Shown in pieces: positions 8,691 through 16,654 of a DNA stretch of 64,000 nt. A program made the position numbers and the translations under genes. Numbering within the stretch: the stretch's first letter is position 1; each line of letters opens with the position of its first letter. The notes under the pieces are model-generated. The model was not told the DNA's origin, did not search any database, and saw only the letters and a program-made list of their open reading frames with translations. Source of the DNA: an uncultured Dorea sp. (GTDB lineage Bacteria; Bacillota; Clostridia; Lachnospirales; Lachnospiraceae); the NCBI GenBank assembly GCA_947645355.1, contig CANSCI010000002.1:1-64000 (forward strand). The letters run 5' to 3'.

Positions 8691-10320
8691 TTATCTTCCC
8701 TCCTACAACATCTCCGGTAAAGTAGCTTTCCGTCAATACTTCTATGCGGCGCAATACTTTTGCCGTCTGTTTCACATCTGCAAACATACTTTTTATTTCT
8801 TCATTCAGCTCATCCCATTGTTTCCCCGGATTGATTGCCGGCAAAGAAGCATCGGCATAGCTCTCGTTATATTTTGTTTTAAATCCGTCAAACCCTGCAA
8901 TTACGGCATGCTCTACCTCTAATTTATCAAGCAGCCTCAGACAGCAGATCACTGCATTGTCAAAATGCTCCCATCCTCTTTTTATTGCGCGGTTAAAGCT
9001 GACGATATATTCATTCTCTAAAGGCTTTGTCTTAATATTGGACAATACAATCTTCTTTGTCTGTCCAAACTGCTCCTGCCGTGATTCCCTGGCATAATCA
9101 TATCTCGCCGAATTAGCCGCGAACATATAATCATATCTGTATTCCCTGAGCAGTGCATTTACAGCTATAACCACCGGTTTTTCCGTCCGGATGTATTCCA
9201 GTATCTTTTCCTGCTCCTCTATCACACTTTTTCCAGGCGCCACCAGCAATACAGTCCTGCCTTTGAACGCCTTTTTTAAAAATCTGACGGTCTCTTCATC
9301 ATCTACAAGCTTATCCTGGTTCTCTATATATTTTTCCTCCAGAAGTCCGTAGTCGTATTTTCTTCTGTCCTCCGGCGACAGTGACTCAATGATATTTCTC
9401 ATATCCTTTGCACTTGTCCGGTGATTCGCCAACAGATAGGCAATGTTATTTACATGGCAGCAATACATACCCGCAATAAAGTAAGGTGTCGAATATCCCC
9501 ACTCATAATTCTCTTTAAAATATTCCATGTAAATGTCTATGGCGTCCATAACGGCATCCATATCATAGCAGCATCCATGTTGATTCAGATAATTCACAAT
9601 CAGTTCTGTCGGCGCATTTCCGGCGCCGCGACCCATTCCGTTAAGGCTTGCATCCACAATGATGCCTCTCTCCCTGTTCCGGAACATTTTCACAAAACGA
9701 ATCGTTAATGCAAAGGACAGCTGTTGATTATTATGTGAATGAAAACCGAGCCGGATTCCTTCATCCAGATTTGCATCCAGGATATCTGCGATCCTCTCCA
9801 GATCCTCCTCGTACATGGCGCCGAAGGTATCTACCACCGACAGGCTCACGGGATGTATCTGGTTGATCTCCCTGGCCAGGCTCCTAAGATCCTCGTCGCT
9901 GTAGGCCAGCGTGTTCGCCGCCTGATAAAATACCTGATACCCTTTTTCTTTGACAGCGTTCCCCACCGCGATGCCTTCTTTGTATCTGCCATGGGGAAAT
10001 ACAATCCGGACTGCATCTACCGTCTCGCCGTCACATGGCGGAAGCGCATCCAGATCATACCTGTCCCAGTCTATCATTACTGTATAGATGCTCCTCCTAT
10101 CCTTCTCCAGCAGATACGGCTTCAGGTCATCCGGGATATGATAAAAGGTCGATCCATCCCTGTGCGGATCATTTTTCAGCCACCCGCACTCAATGATGTC
10201 CACATTTGCATCCTGCATTTTCTTTAAGATACCCTTGATGGCCGGAGCCCCGAACTGAGAATCTACAATATAAGCCCCGTCCCGGAGTGTACAGTCCAGT
10301 AATTGTATCTTTTGATTCAT
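8683..10320 (-). CDS. DRE-TIM pyruvate-aldolase-like domain fused to a DUF115-like Rossmann domain
   Basis: A 545-residue two-domain protein. Residues 1 to about 285 are a class II aldolase of the HMGL/4-hydroxy-2-oxovalerate aldolase family: LLDCTLRDG at 7-15, metal-binding GFHSHNN at 192-198 and DASLNGMGRGAGNAPTE. Enzymes of this fold make or break C-C bonds at pyruvate or acyl-CoA. After a linker, residues about 350-500 (TVLLVAPGKSV, then VIAVNALLREYRYDYMFAAN, ending near AVIAGFDGFK) resemble the DUF115/Maf-type Rossmann domain found in glycan-modifying proteins. The gene overlaps the FGGY kinase by four bases (ATGA). The fold assignment is firm for the first domain and moderate for the second; the substrate is unknown. 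Confidence 0.78.
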   Translation of the reverse strand: MNQKIQLLDCTLRDGAYIVDSQFGAPAIKGILKKMQDANVDIIECGWLKNDPHRDGSTFYHIPDDLKPYLLEKDRRSIYTVMIDWDRYDLDALPPCDGETVDAVRIVFPHGRYKEGIAVGNAVKEKGYQVFYQAANTLAYSDEDLRSLAREINQIHPVSLSVVDTFGAMYEEDLERIADILDANLDEGIRLGFHSHNNQQLSFALTIRFVKMFRNRERGIIVDASLNGMGRGAGNAPTELIVNYLNQHGCCYDMDAVMDAIDIYMEYFKENYEWGYSTPYFIAGMYCCHVNNIAYLLANHRTSAKDMRNIIESLSPEDRRKYDYGLLEEKYIENQDKLVDDEETVRFLKKAFKGRTVLLVAPGKSVIEEQEKILEYIRTEKPVVIAVNALLREYRYDYMFAANSARYDYARESRQEQFGQTKKIVLSNIKTKPLENEYIVSFNRAIKRGWEHFDNAVICCLRLLDKLEVEHAVIAGFDGFKTKYNESYADASLPAINPGKQWDELNEEIKSMFADVKQTAKVLRRIEVLTESYFTGDVVGGKINA

Positions 10321-11645
10321 CTGCTTTCCCCCTCTCTCTGCCCGTAAATGTACAGTCCTGTAAACGTTTCGTCCAATGCGGTCTGTGTCCGGACACCACT
10401 CTTATAATGGTCTAATATATAATCTCTGACTCTTGCTATTTTACGGGCTACTCCTCCGGAAAAAATAACCCTGTCGATCATGGAGATATCCTCTTCCACA
10501 ATATCTGCGGCCTGTATGAAATTCTCGCCCATCTGACAGAACACGGCGCGCATCAGGTTTCCCAATGTCAGAGAATATTCCTCAATATGAGAAATACTCC
10601 CCTGCCGGAAATCTGTCGCGGCATTTTCGTAAAAGCTAAGGTCACAGGACAGGCCTGTCTCTTCTGCCTGCTGCTCCGCCTCAAGCAATATCCTCCAGAT
10701 ATCCTCCTCCGGCACATCTGCCTGAAACCGGCACAAAATATCCCTCAGAAATCGAATATAAACATTCAATGCCCTCCCCGAAGGAAGATATGGAATTGTC
10801 TTTAGATAGGCCTCGCCAAAATACGGCCTTATCTGATATTGATCTGAAAATACAACCTCCGATACCATCTTACTGACCTGCGCCCCTGTCCCAAGATTGA
10901 AAGAAATCGTTCTTTCATCCGTAAGCCCTGCTCCAAGCAGAGCCGCCTGTTGGTCTCCAATTGCCGGAAGCGCATTCACTTTTAAGGAACCTAAGAAAAA
11001 GGTAATCTGCCTCTCTCCAATCTGCGGGAATCGGATCCCCGCCCCTCCTGCCGCCTTTATCAGCCTGTGGTTCCATATATGACTGCGCAGATCATACAGG
11101 CCTGTAGCCGCTGCATTGGTCGGATGGCATATCGGCTCCTTCCCGGACACTGCCCTTAGAATATAATCTCCCAGTGTATAAAAATGCAATTGCGGATGCA
11201 CATTGTCCAGACAGCCGATTCGCTGCAGATACAGCAGGTTGCTGCTTGGAAGCCCGGCCCGAAGCGGCATCCCTGTATATCGGATATCCCCTGCCAGGTC
11301 TCTTCGCCTTAATTCATCTACAGAAGTATATCCTTCTATTTCCTTTGCACTGTATTCCTTCTGCCAGGATATATAATCCGTGTAAGGCTTTCCGTCTTCA
11401 CAGGCAAGCAGAAATCCGTGCATTTCATTAGAAATACACAGTCTTACCTCTGCCTCACTCCCGGCCAGGTCCAGAATCATCTGAGACACCAGAGGCACCA
11501 GCGCCCGGACCTGGACCGGGTTTCTTATATCCTCTTCCCCATGCACCCTGGGAGCCCGAAGCTGCATCCGCTTCTCTATTTTTCCGTTTTGGATCCGTGC
11601 ACCTTTTAAAAAGCTGGCACCGCAATCAATGGTTATCGTGTTCAT
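10317..11645 (-). CDS. FGGY-family carbohydrate kinase
   Basis: A 442-residue sugar or polyol kinase. The N-terminus TITIDCGASFLKG is the DxGxxxxK phosphate-binding loop of the actin-like ATPase fold; FNLGTGAQVSK is the second nucleotide motif and VIFSGGVARK the C-terminal adenosine motif. FGGY enzymes phosphorylate free sugars, polyols or ketoses; at 442 residues this is shorter than typical glycerol or xylulose kinases (about 500). The ATG at 11645 is preferred over a TTG four codons earlier because a TGAGG site lies six bases ahead. It overlaps the end of the cyclase gene by 20 bases and the aldolase start by four. It may supply the phosphorylated substrate of the neighbouring enzymes (inference). 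Confidence 0.82.
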   Translation of the reverse strand: MNTITIDCGASFLKGARIQNGKIEKRMQLRAPRVHGEEDIRNPVQVRALVPLVSQMILDLAGSEAEVRLCISNEMHGFLLACEDGKPYTDYISWQKEYSAKEIEGYTSVDELRRRDLAGDIRYTGMPLRAGLPSSNLLYLQRIGCLDNVHPQLHFYTLGDYILRAVSGKEPICHPTNAAATGLYDLRSHIWNHRLIKAAGGAGIRFPQIGERQITFFLGSLKVNALPAIGDQQAALLGAGLTDERTISFNLGTGAQVSKMVSEVVFSDQYQIRPYFGEAYLKTIPYLPSGRALNVYIRFLRDILCRFQADVPEEDIWRILLEAEQQAEETGLSCDLSFYENAATDFRQGSISHIEEYSLTLGNLMRAVFCQMGENFIQAADIVEEDISMIDRVIFSGGVARKIARVRDYILDHYKSGVRTQTALDETFTGLYIYGQREGESR

Positions 11646-12690
11646 TTGTTTCCTCAATATATGCTAAAAACATATCTTCCAATGTCTGGTCAATCTTCAT
11701 AGGGTATACAATCAGATGGCCGACAGAATCCGGCATAGCGAAATTCAGCACATCTCCCCTCACCTTTTTATCCGTGCGGATGATCTCAAATAATGCCCTG
11801 GGATCTTGAACTTCTATCCTCTCCTTCAGGAATGCACGCCAGATCAAATCGTGGACATCCTCATAGATCTCCCGTGAGATCAAGCCCTCTCTCCAGGCAA
11901 TATAATTCACCACATCAATTCCCCAGATCACTCCTTTGCCGTGGGGAATCTCATTCTTCGTATAGCTTTCCAGCGCGTGGCCGAACGTGTGCCCGTAATT
12001 CAGCACCCGCCTTAAATCAGATTCAAATTCATCTTTCTCAATGATCCTCTTTTTCACCATCAGCCCTTTGTGTATATACCCGGCAATCCGCTTACAGGGG
12101 ATATAGTCTGTCTCAGCTTTTACCTCCTGATAAAAGGCTTCGTCATCTGTCAGAGAGAATTTAAGAAGTTCGCCCCATCCATTGATATAATCATCCTCTG
12201 AGAGCGTCTTAAGAAACCCTGCATCAATAAAAATTTTCCTGGGAGGATAGAACACACCGATCTGGTTCTTGTATGCACCCAGATTGATGCCGCACTTTCC
12301 CCCGATGCAGGAGTCACACATAGACAGCAGCGTTGTTGGAAAAAAATACCACTCTATGTTGCGGAGAAACAGATTGCTTGCAATCGTTGTCACATCCTGA
12401 GTGATCCCTCCCCCGATGCATACTGCCTTCCATTCCTTCCTGACTCCCAGCCTCTGCCAGAAGGAGATCAGATCCAGAACTGTCTCCATATTTTTCTGAT
12501 GCTCCGCCGCCTCTACAAAATAGATCTTCTCCGGCTCCACAGACTGGAACGCATCCCGGTACAGATCATATACTCTTTTATCTGCCACATAGGCAGCGGC
12601 CGGACCGAAGCTCTGCAGCTTTTCTCTGAAATTGTCAATAATATCTACTGTATAATCATATAGTCTCGAGCTGATATGAATTGTCTCCAT
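11626..12690 (-). CDS. 3-dehydroquinate-synthase-like sugar phosphate cyclase
   Basis: A 354-residue member of the sugar phosphate cyclase superfamily: NAD- and zinc-dependent enzymes that remove phosphate from a ketose phosphate and close a carbocycle. The residues known from DHQ synthase are present: GGGITQD (93-99), Arg110, D126 and K132 in CDSCIGGKCG, N142 in KNQIG, zinc ligand Glu174 with Lys177 in GELLK, R227/L230/N231/H234/H238 in LRRVLNYGHTFGHALE, zinc ligand His250 in PHGKG, and a C-terminal DKK. This favours a DAHP-like substrate over sedoheptulose phosphate. The operon has no other shikimate gene but does contain an aldolase and a kinase, so a specialised carbocycle-forming role is likelier than housekeeping AroB. 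Confidence 0.82.
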   Translation of the reverse strand: METIHISSRLYDYTVDIIDNFREKLQSFGPAAAYVADKRVYDLYRDAFQSVEPEKIYFVEAAEHQKNMETVLDLISFWQRLGVRKEWKAVCIGGGITQDVTTIASNLFLRNIEWYFFPTTLLSMCDSCIGGKCGINLGAYKNQIGVFYPPRKIFIDAGFLKTLSEDDYINGWGELLKFSLTDDEAFYQEVKAETDYIPCKRIAGYIHKGLMVKKRIIEKDEFESDLRRVLNYGHTFGHALESYTKNEIPHGKGVIWGIDVVNYIAWREGLISREIYEDVHDLIWRAFLKERIEVQDPRALFEIIRTDKKVRGDVLNFAMPDSVGHLIVYPMKIDQTLEDMFLAYIEETNEHDNH

Positions 12691-12728
12691 AATTTGTCCC
12701 TCTCATGTATCAACATTTATATGCTTAT

Positions 12729-13700
12729 CTATTCCGGGATACACAGATCCCTGATCATCTCCCCGTGTACCTCGGGGCAAAGGAAGAAATAGTTGGTCTC
12801 TATTGTTTCTTCGTCCACATAGCCAAACCGCTTTAACTTATTGTCTCCTGTGATCACATAGCACTGGTATCCGATCTTCTCAAACAACTGAATAATGTCA
12901 TTGGGATGATAGTTGTACTTGGCAGACCACTTCCGCAGTATCTCTGAAAAAACTACAGGCTTGTATTTCTCAATACTTTTCAGCCCTCCTTCATACACAA
13001 ACAATTCAGAGCCTTCCACATCACACTTAATAAAATCAATCCGCCCAAGCTTTTCTTCTTCAACAAATTCATCCAGACGCCTGATCTGACACTCCACCTT
13101 CTCTGTAGTTCCTGCTTCCCTCAGATCCACCATGGATGATGCGCCTGAAACCTGCAGATCATAAAAAAAAGTAATGGTCTTATTCTCGTTTGACAGGCCA
13201 AGGTTTAAGCATCTGCAATTTTCCAGACCATTAAGCTCTATATTTCTTTTTAATTTCTCATAAGTTTGAGGGATAGGCTCAAATGCATAGGAAGTCAACG
13301 CCGGGTACTGCTTACATACATTTAGTGTATACCAGCCCAGATTCGCCCCGATGTCCAGGCACACCCCCTTCTCCTCCCCGAAATAACTAAATAAGGTATT
13401 TACCATCCTCAGCTCCTCCGGCTCATATCCGTCCGCCGTACTTAGCATGGCCGCCGGAACTGCTCCCCAGTCATCCTGGTAGAGGGCCATATGAATCTTA
13501 TACGGTTCACCCTTCGCATTTTGATTATCCATGGTAAAAACCACATCATCTCCTGTAACCGCAACCTGACAGACATGAGAATCGTTGAGCAGATCTTTAT
13601 ATTCCAGCAGCTCCTCAAACTTTTTGAACAATTTCATCCGGTACTCTTTCACATCCGTCTGTCCGTTTTTATATTCATTTCTGATCTCAGTAATCGTCAT
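12729..13700 (-). CDS. FkbM family SAM-dependent methyltransferase
   Basis: A 323-residue protein whose residues about 115-290 match the FkbM methyltransferase domain: VCLDIGANLGWYTLNV (SAM-binding motif I), YAFEPIPQTYEKLKRNIELN (motif II with the acidic ribose-binding residue) and IDFIKCDVEGSELFVYEGG (FkbM signature DVEG.E). FkbM enzymes O-methylate polyketides, sugars and other small molecules. The roughly 110-residue N-terminal extension has no recognised domain. A GGAG site lies just before the ATG, and the SDR stop-to-start gap upstream is 12 bases. A tailoring methyl transfer on the operon product is the natural reading, but the acceptor is unknown. Confidence 0.85.
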   Translation of the reverse strand: MTITEIRNEYKNGQTDVKEYRMKLFKKFEELLEYKDLLNDSHVCQVAVTGDDVVFTMDNQNAKGEPYKIHMALYQDDWGAVPAAMLSTADGYEPEELRMVNTLFSYFGEEKGVCLDIGANLGWYTLNVCKQYPALTSYAFEPIPQTYEKLKRNIELNGLENCRCLNLGLSNENKTITFFYDLQVSGASSMVDLREAGTTEKVECQIRRLDEFVEEEKLGRIDFIKCDVEGSELFVYEGGLKSIEKYKPVVFSEILRKWSAKYNYHPNDIIQLFEKIGYQCYVITGDNKLKRFGYVDEETIETNYFFLCPEVHGEMIRDLCIPE

Positions 13701-13712
13701 CTCTTTTCTCCT

Positions 13713-14792
13713 CTACACAGCAATCGTTTCTCTTTCCTGCAGCAGGCTCTCTATGGTCCGATAGAATCCCTCCCGCGTATCATACTTACAGACCCATCCA
13801 AGTGACTTTAACTTCTCGTCACTGATCTTTCCCTCACTTTCTTCCTTCTTCGGAACTTCGCTATTCCCCTCCGGTATCTTCATCTCCACTTTCAGTTTCT
13901 TTTCGGGATACAGGCCGGTCAACAGATCTGCAAGCTGGCGGATGCTGAGATACTCCCCGGAATTGCAGAGATTATAGGCCTCCCCGGCGCTTCCGTCCAG
14001 TAATATCTGAAAAAAAGCAGCAGCAGCGTCCGCAAGGTAGCAGAATGGTCTCATTGCCGAACCGTCACTTTTCATAACAATATTTCGGTTATTAATAATG
14101 TCGCCGGCAAAGGATGAAAACACTCTGGCATCACCGTCAATGTCCATCGTCGGCCCGTAGGTATGGCAGATCCTCGCAATCTTTACAGGTACCTTCTTCT
14201 GATGAAACCAGGCGCAGCACAGCATTTCCGCCATCCTTTTGCTCTCACAATAGCAATTTCTCAGATTCAGCGTATCGGCAGTCCCCAGTGTCTCCTCTGT
14301 AATTACCGAGACAGAACGGTCTACTTTCCCATAGACTTCACCGCTGCTGAACAACAGGAATCCTTCTGCCTTATGCTCCTCTGAAAGCTTAAGAAGCGAA
14401 ATAGTACCGGATATATTCGGCAATATCACATCAACCGGCATACTGCCGTAATATTGCGTGCTTGCCAGGCTGGCGCCGTGGATCACATAATCTATATGTC
14501 CCTCCACAAAGATCGGTTCGTTGATATCTTTCAGATAAAGTTCTATATATTCCTTTTCCAAAAAACGGCCGAACCGTCTTCTGGCTTTCTCTTCACTGCG
14601 GACAGCCAGGATCAGCCTGATATTGTAATGATGCATCTCATTCAGATAAATACACAAGAACACAAGATAGGAGGTAAGCATCCCATATGCACCTGTGATA
14701 AAAATTGTCTTGTCTCTCAATCTTTCCCAATTGATATTACGTTCATAGATCTCTTCCAGATCTTCCCTTATCACACGATTTTCCCAGAACAT
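13713..14792 (-). CDS. NAD-dependent epimerase/dehydratase (extended SDR)
   Basis: A 359-residue extended short-chain dehydrogenase of the sugar-nucleotide epimerase/dehydratase type. It shows the nucleotide-binding GAYGMLTSYL in place of the usual GxxGxxG, HGASLAST, SSGEVYG and the catalytic YCESK (YxxxK), then ICHTYGP and YLADAAAAF. Its plan matches two other SDRs of this window (37427-38467 and 45240-46289): a helical N-terminal extension (about 25 residues before the Rossmann strand) and a similar length, so they are probably paralogues. Likely role: redox or epimerisation step on an activated sugar or cyclitol. The gene sits between the ThDP enzyme and FkbM genes with gaps of 12-13 bases. 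Confidence 0.83.
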   Translation of the reverse strand: MFWENRVIREDLEEIYERNINWERLRDKTIFITGAYGMLTSYLVFLCIYLNEMHHYNIRLILAVRSEEKARRRFGRFLEKEYIELYLKDINEPIFVEGHIDYVIHGASLASTQYYGSMPVDVILPNISGTISLLKLSEEHKAEGFLLFSSGEVYGKVDRSVSVITEETLGTADTLNLRNCYCESKRMAEMLCCAWFHQKKVPVKIARICHTYGPTMDIDGDARVFSSFAGDIINNRNIVMKSDGSAMRPFCYLADAAAAFFQILLDGSAGEAYNLCNSGEYLSIRQLADLLTGLYPEKKLKVEMKIPEGNSEVPKKEESEGKISDEKLKSLGWVCKYDTREGFYRTIESLLQERETIAV

Positions 14793-14805
14793 TCCTCTGC
14801 CTCAC

Positions 14806-16644
14806 CTATTCTTCTTTGACACATTCTATGATCATATTTTCCCGCAGCTCTTCCCTGGAAAGAAAGGGCGCCATATCCTCAAGAGGCGGAGACACCATCC
14901 TGCCGTCCTCCAGTTTTCTGGCGGCAGATTTCGGCTCAAACGCCTGTCCTTTGGTGACAACCACTTCACAGAAAGCCGATCCTTCCGCCTGCAGAACCGT
15001 ATCTATGATATCCTCCATCTCCTCGCTGCGGCTGCACCGGTAAAAAGGAAAACCATAGACAGAGGCAAGCCCCTCGCAGGACGGGAAGCCCAGATCCCCG
15101 CTCTCCTCTCCTACGCCTACAAATCCATTGCCGAATATATTTTTCTGTGTCAGCCTGATCTGCTGATATCCTCTGTTGTTGATCACAAAAAGCTTCACCG
15201 GCAGCTGATTCGTACGGATTGTCTGAAGCTCCTGCAGATTCATCTGCAGACTTCCGTCTCCTGCAATACAGACAGTCTCCCGGCCTCCTAAAGCCACACA
15301 TGCGCCGATTGCCGCCGGCAGGTCATACCCCATAGAAGACAGAGCGCAGTTCATAAGAAACCTCTGCCCCCTGCGGATATAGTATGCCTGACTCCCCACC
15401 ACGCTGGCCGAGCCGTTGGCCACAACAGTAACGGCACCCGAACGCAGCTTTCTGCTGAGACAGTCCATAAAAGCATATACATTCACATGCTCCTGCTCCG
15501 AACAATAGTGTTCTTTACAGACGACCGGATACCTCTTTTTCCATGCAGTACAAGTCTTAAGCCACTTTGTACCTCTTTGGGCAGTTCCTGTACAGGCTCC
15601 TTTTTTTACGGCCTCAGACATTTTGTCAATCACACTTCCTACATCTGCACAAACAGCTTTATCTACCCGGATGGTAGGCTTCTTCAACTCTTCCGGATCT
15701 ATGTCCACCGCAATACAATAACTCTCCCGGGCCCAGGTACGTATATCATACCCCACCTGATAGATGTTCAGGCGGGATCCCAGGGACAAGACAAGATCAC
15801 TGTTCTGAACCGCAAAATTCCCGGCTCTGTCTCCCATAAGTCCGCCCCGTCCCACATAACAGGGTGCATCTGTCTCCATCTCATCAATGCTGTTCCAGCA
15901 GGTTACCACCGGAATATCTAATAACTGTACCAGCTCTGCAAACTTTTTATAGCTCCCGGAGGTTCGAATCGCGCTTCCGGCATAGATAACCGGACGTTCT
16001 GCACCTCTGATCTTTTCCATAATAAATGCGATATCCTCATCAGCTGCCTCATACTGCATCTGATAACCTTCGCTGCAAGGATCAAACCCCTGCAGGGAAT
16101 CCACATCTATCATTTTCCCCTGGATATCCACCGGAATGTCCAGCCAGCATGGCCCCGGTCTTCCATGAAGTGCCAGAAACAGTGCTTTTTCCAGCGTATA
16201 TCTTATGTCTTGCGCGTCTTCGAGCATAACACTGTATTTTGTAATATGCTCTACCATCGGAATAATGTCAATCTCCTGATTCCCCAGTGTGCGCAGACGA
16301 AGGCCAGAGTGCCTGACTGTCAGCTCTGTCTTTGTCTGCCCGGAAATTACCAGCATAGGAATCGAGTCCACCCACGCCCCTGCCACTCCGGTGACGGCAT
16401 TGGTGGCTCCCGGCCCCGAAGTAACACAGACCGCCGCCATCCTGTTATCTACCCGGTAATAGGCCTCCGCCGCAATAGACGCCGCCTGCTCATGATGATT
16501 GTAGATACACTTAATCCTGTCCGAATGGCCGAATGCATCATTTAAATGCATAGCTCCGCCCCCGACTACTGTAAAGACATGAGCGATCCCATTTTCTGCC
16601 AAAAATCCCTCTATAAAATCTGCGACTCTCATTTTTGTACTCAT
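14806..16644 (-). CDS. Acetolactate-synthase-like thiamine diphosphate enzyme
   Basis: A 612-residue ThDP-dependent enzyme of the acetohydroxyacid synthase / pyruvate-oxidase superfamily. The N-terminal PYR domain has NHHEQAAS with Glu52 (activates the thiazolium), TSGPGATNAVTGVAGAW and PMLVISGQT. A central Rossmann domain follows (PVIYAGSAIRTSG). The C-terminal PP domain has GDGSLQMNLQELQT...NN, the ThDP-Mg motif. Enzymes of this group decarboxylate pyruvate or a 2-keto acid and transfer the two-carbon unit, or cleave diketones. The ATG at 16644 is chosen because the conserved N-terminus MRVADFIEGFLAENG begins there; the longer frame would overlap the upstream gene. No small regulatory subunit gene is adjacent, which argues against housekeeping valine/isoleucine synthesis. 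Confidence 0.85.
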   Translation of the reverse strand: MSTKMRVADFIEGFLAENGIAHVFTVVGGGAMHLNDAFGHSDRIKCIYNHHEQAASIAAEAYYRVDNRMAAVCVTSGPGATNAVTGVAGAWVDSIPMLVISGQTKTELTVRHSGLRLRTLGNQEIDIIPMVEHITKYSVMLEDAQDIRYTLEKALFLALHGRPGPCWLDIPVDIQGKMIDVDSLQGFDPCSEGYQMQYEAADEDIAFIMEKIRGAERPVIYAGSAIRTSGSYKKFAELVQLLDIPVVTCWNSIDEMETDAPCYVGRGGLMGDRAGNFAVQNSDLVLSLGSRLNIYQVGYDIRTWARESYCIAVDIDPEELKKPTIRVDKAVCADVGSVIDKMSEAVKKGACTGTAQRGTKWLKTCTAWKKRYPVVCKEHYCSEQEHVNVYAFMDCLSRKLRSGAVTVVANGSASVVGSQAYYIRRGQRFLMNCALSSMGYDLPAAIGACVALGGRETVCIAGDGSLQMNLQELQTIRTNQLPVKLFVINNRGYQQIRLTQKNIFGNGFVGVGEESGDLGFPSCEGLASVYGFPFYRCSRSEEMEDIIDTVLQAEGSAFCEVVVTKGQAFEPKSAARKLEDGRMVSPPLEDMAPFLSREELRENMIIECVKEE

Positions 16645-16654
16645 TTTCTTACCC

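Noticed and set aside
11626-12690. The cyclase as ordinary housekeeping aroB
   Set aside because: Active-site residues do fit AroB, but there are no other shikimate genes nearby and it overlaps an FGGY kinase gene. Housekeeping use cannot be excluded without the whole genome.
14806-16644. The ThDP enzyme as housekeeping acetolactate synthase (IlvB)
   Set aside because: No IlvN-type regulatory subunit or other branched-chain gene is adjacent, and it lies inside a different operon.
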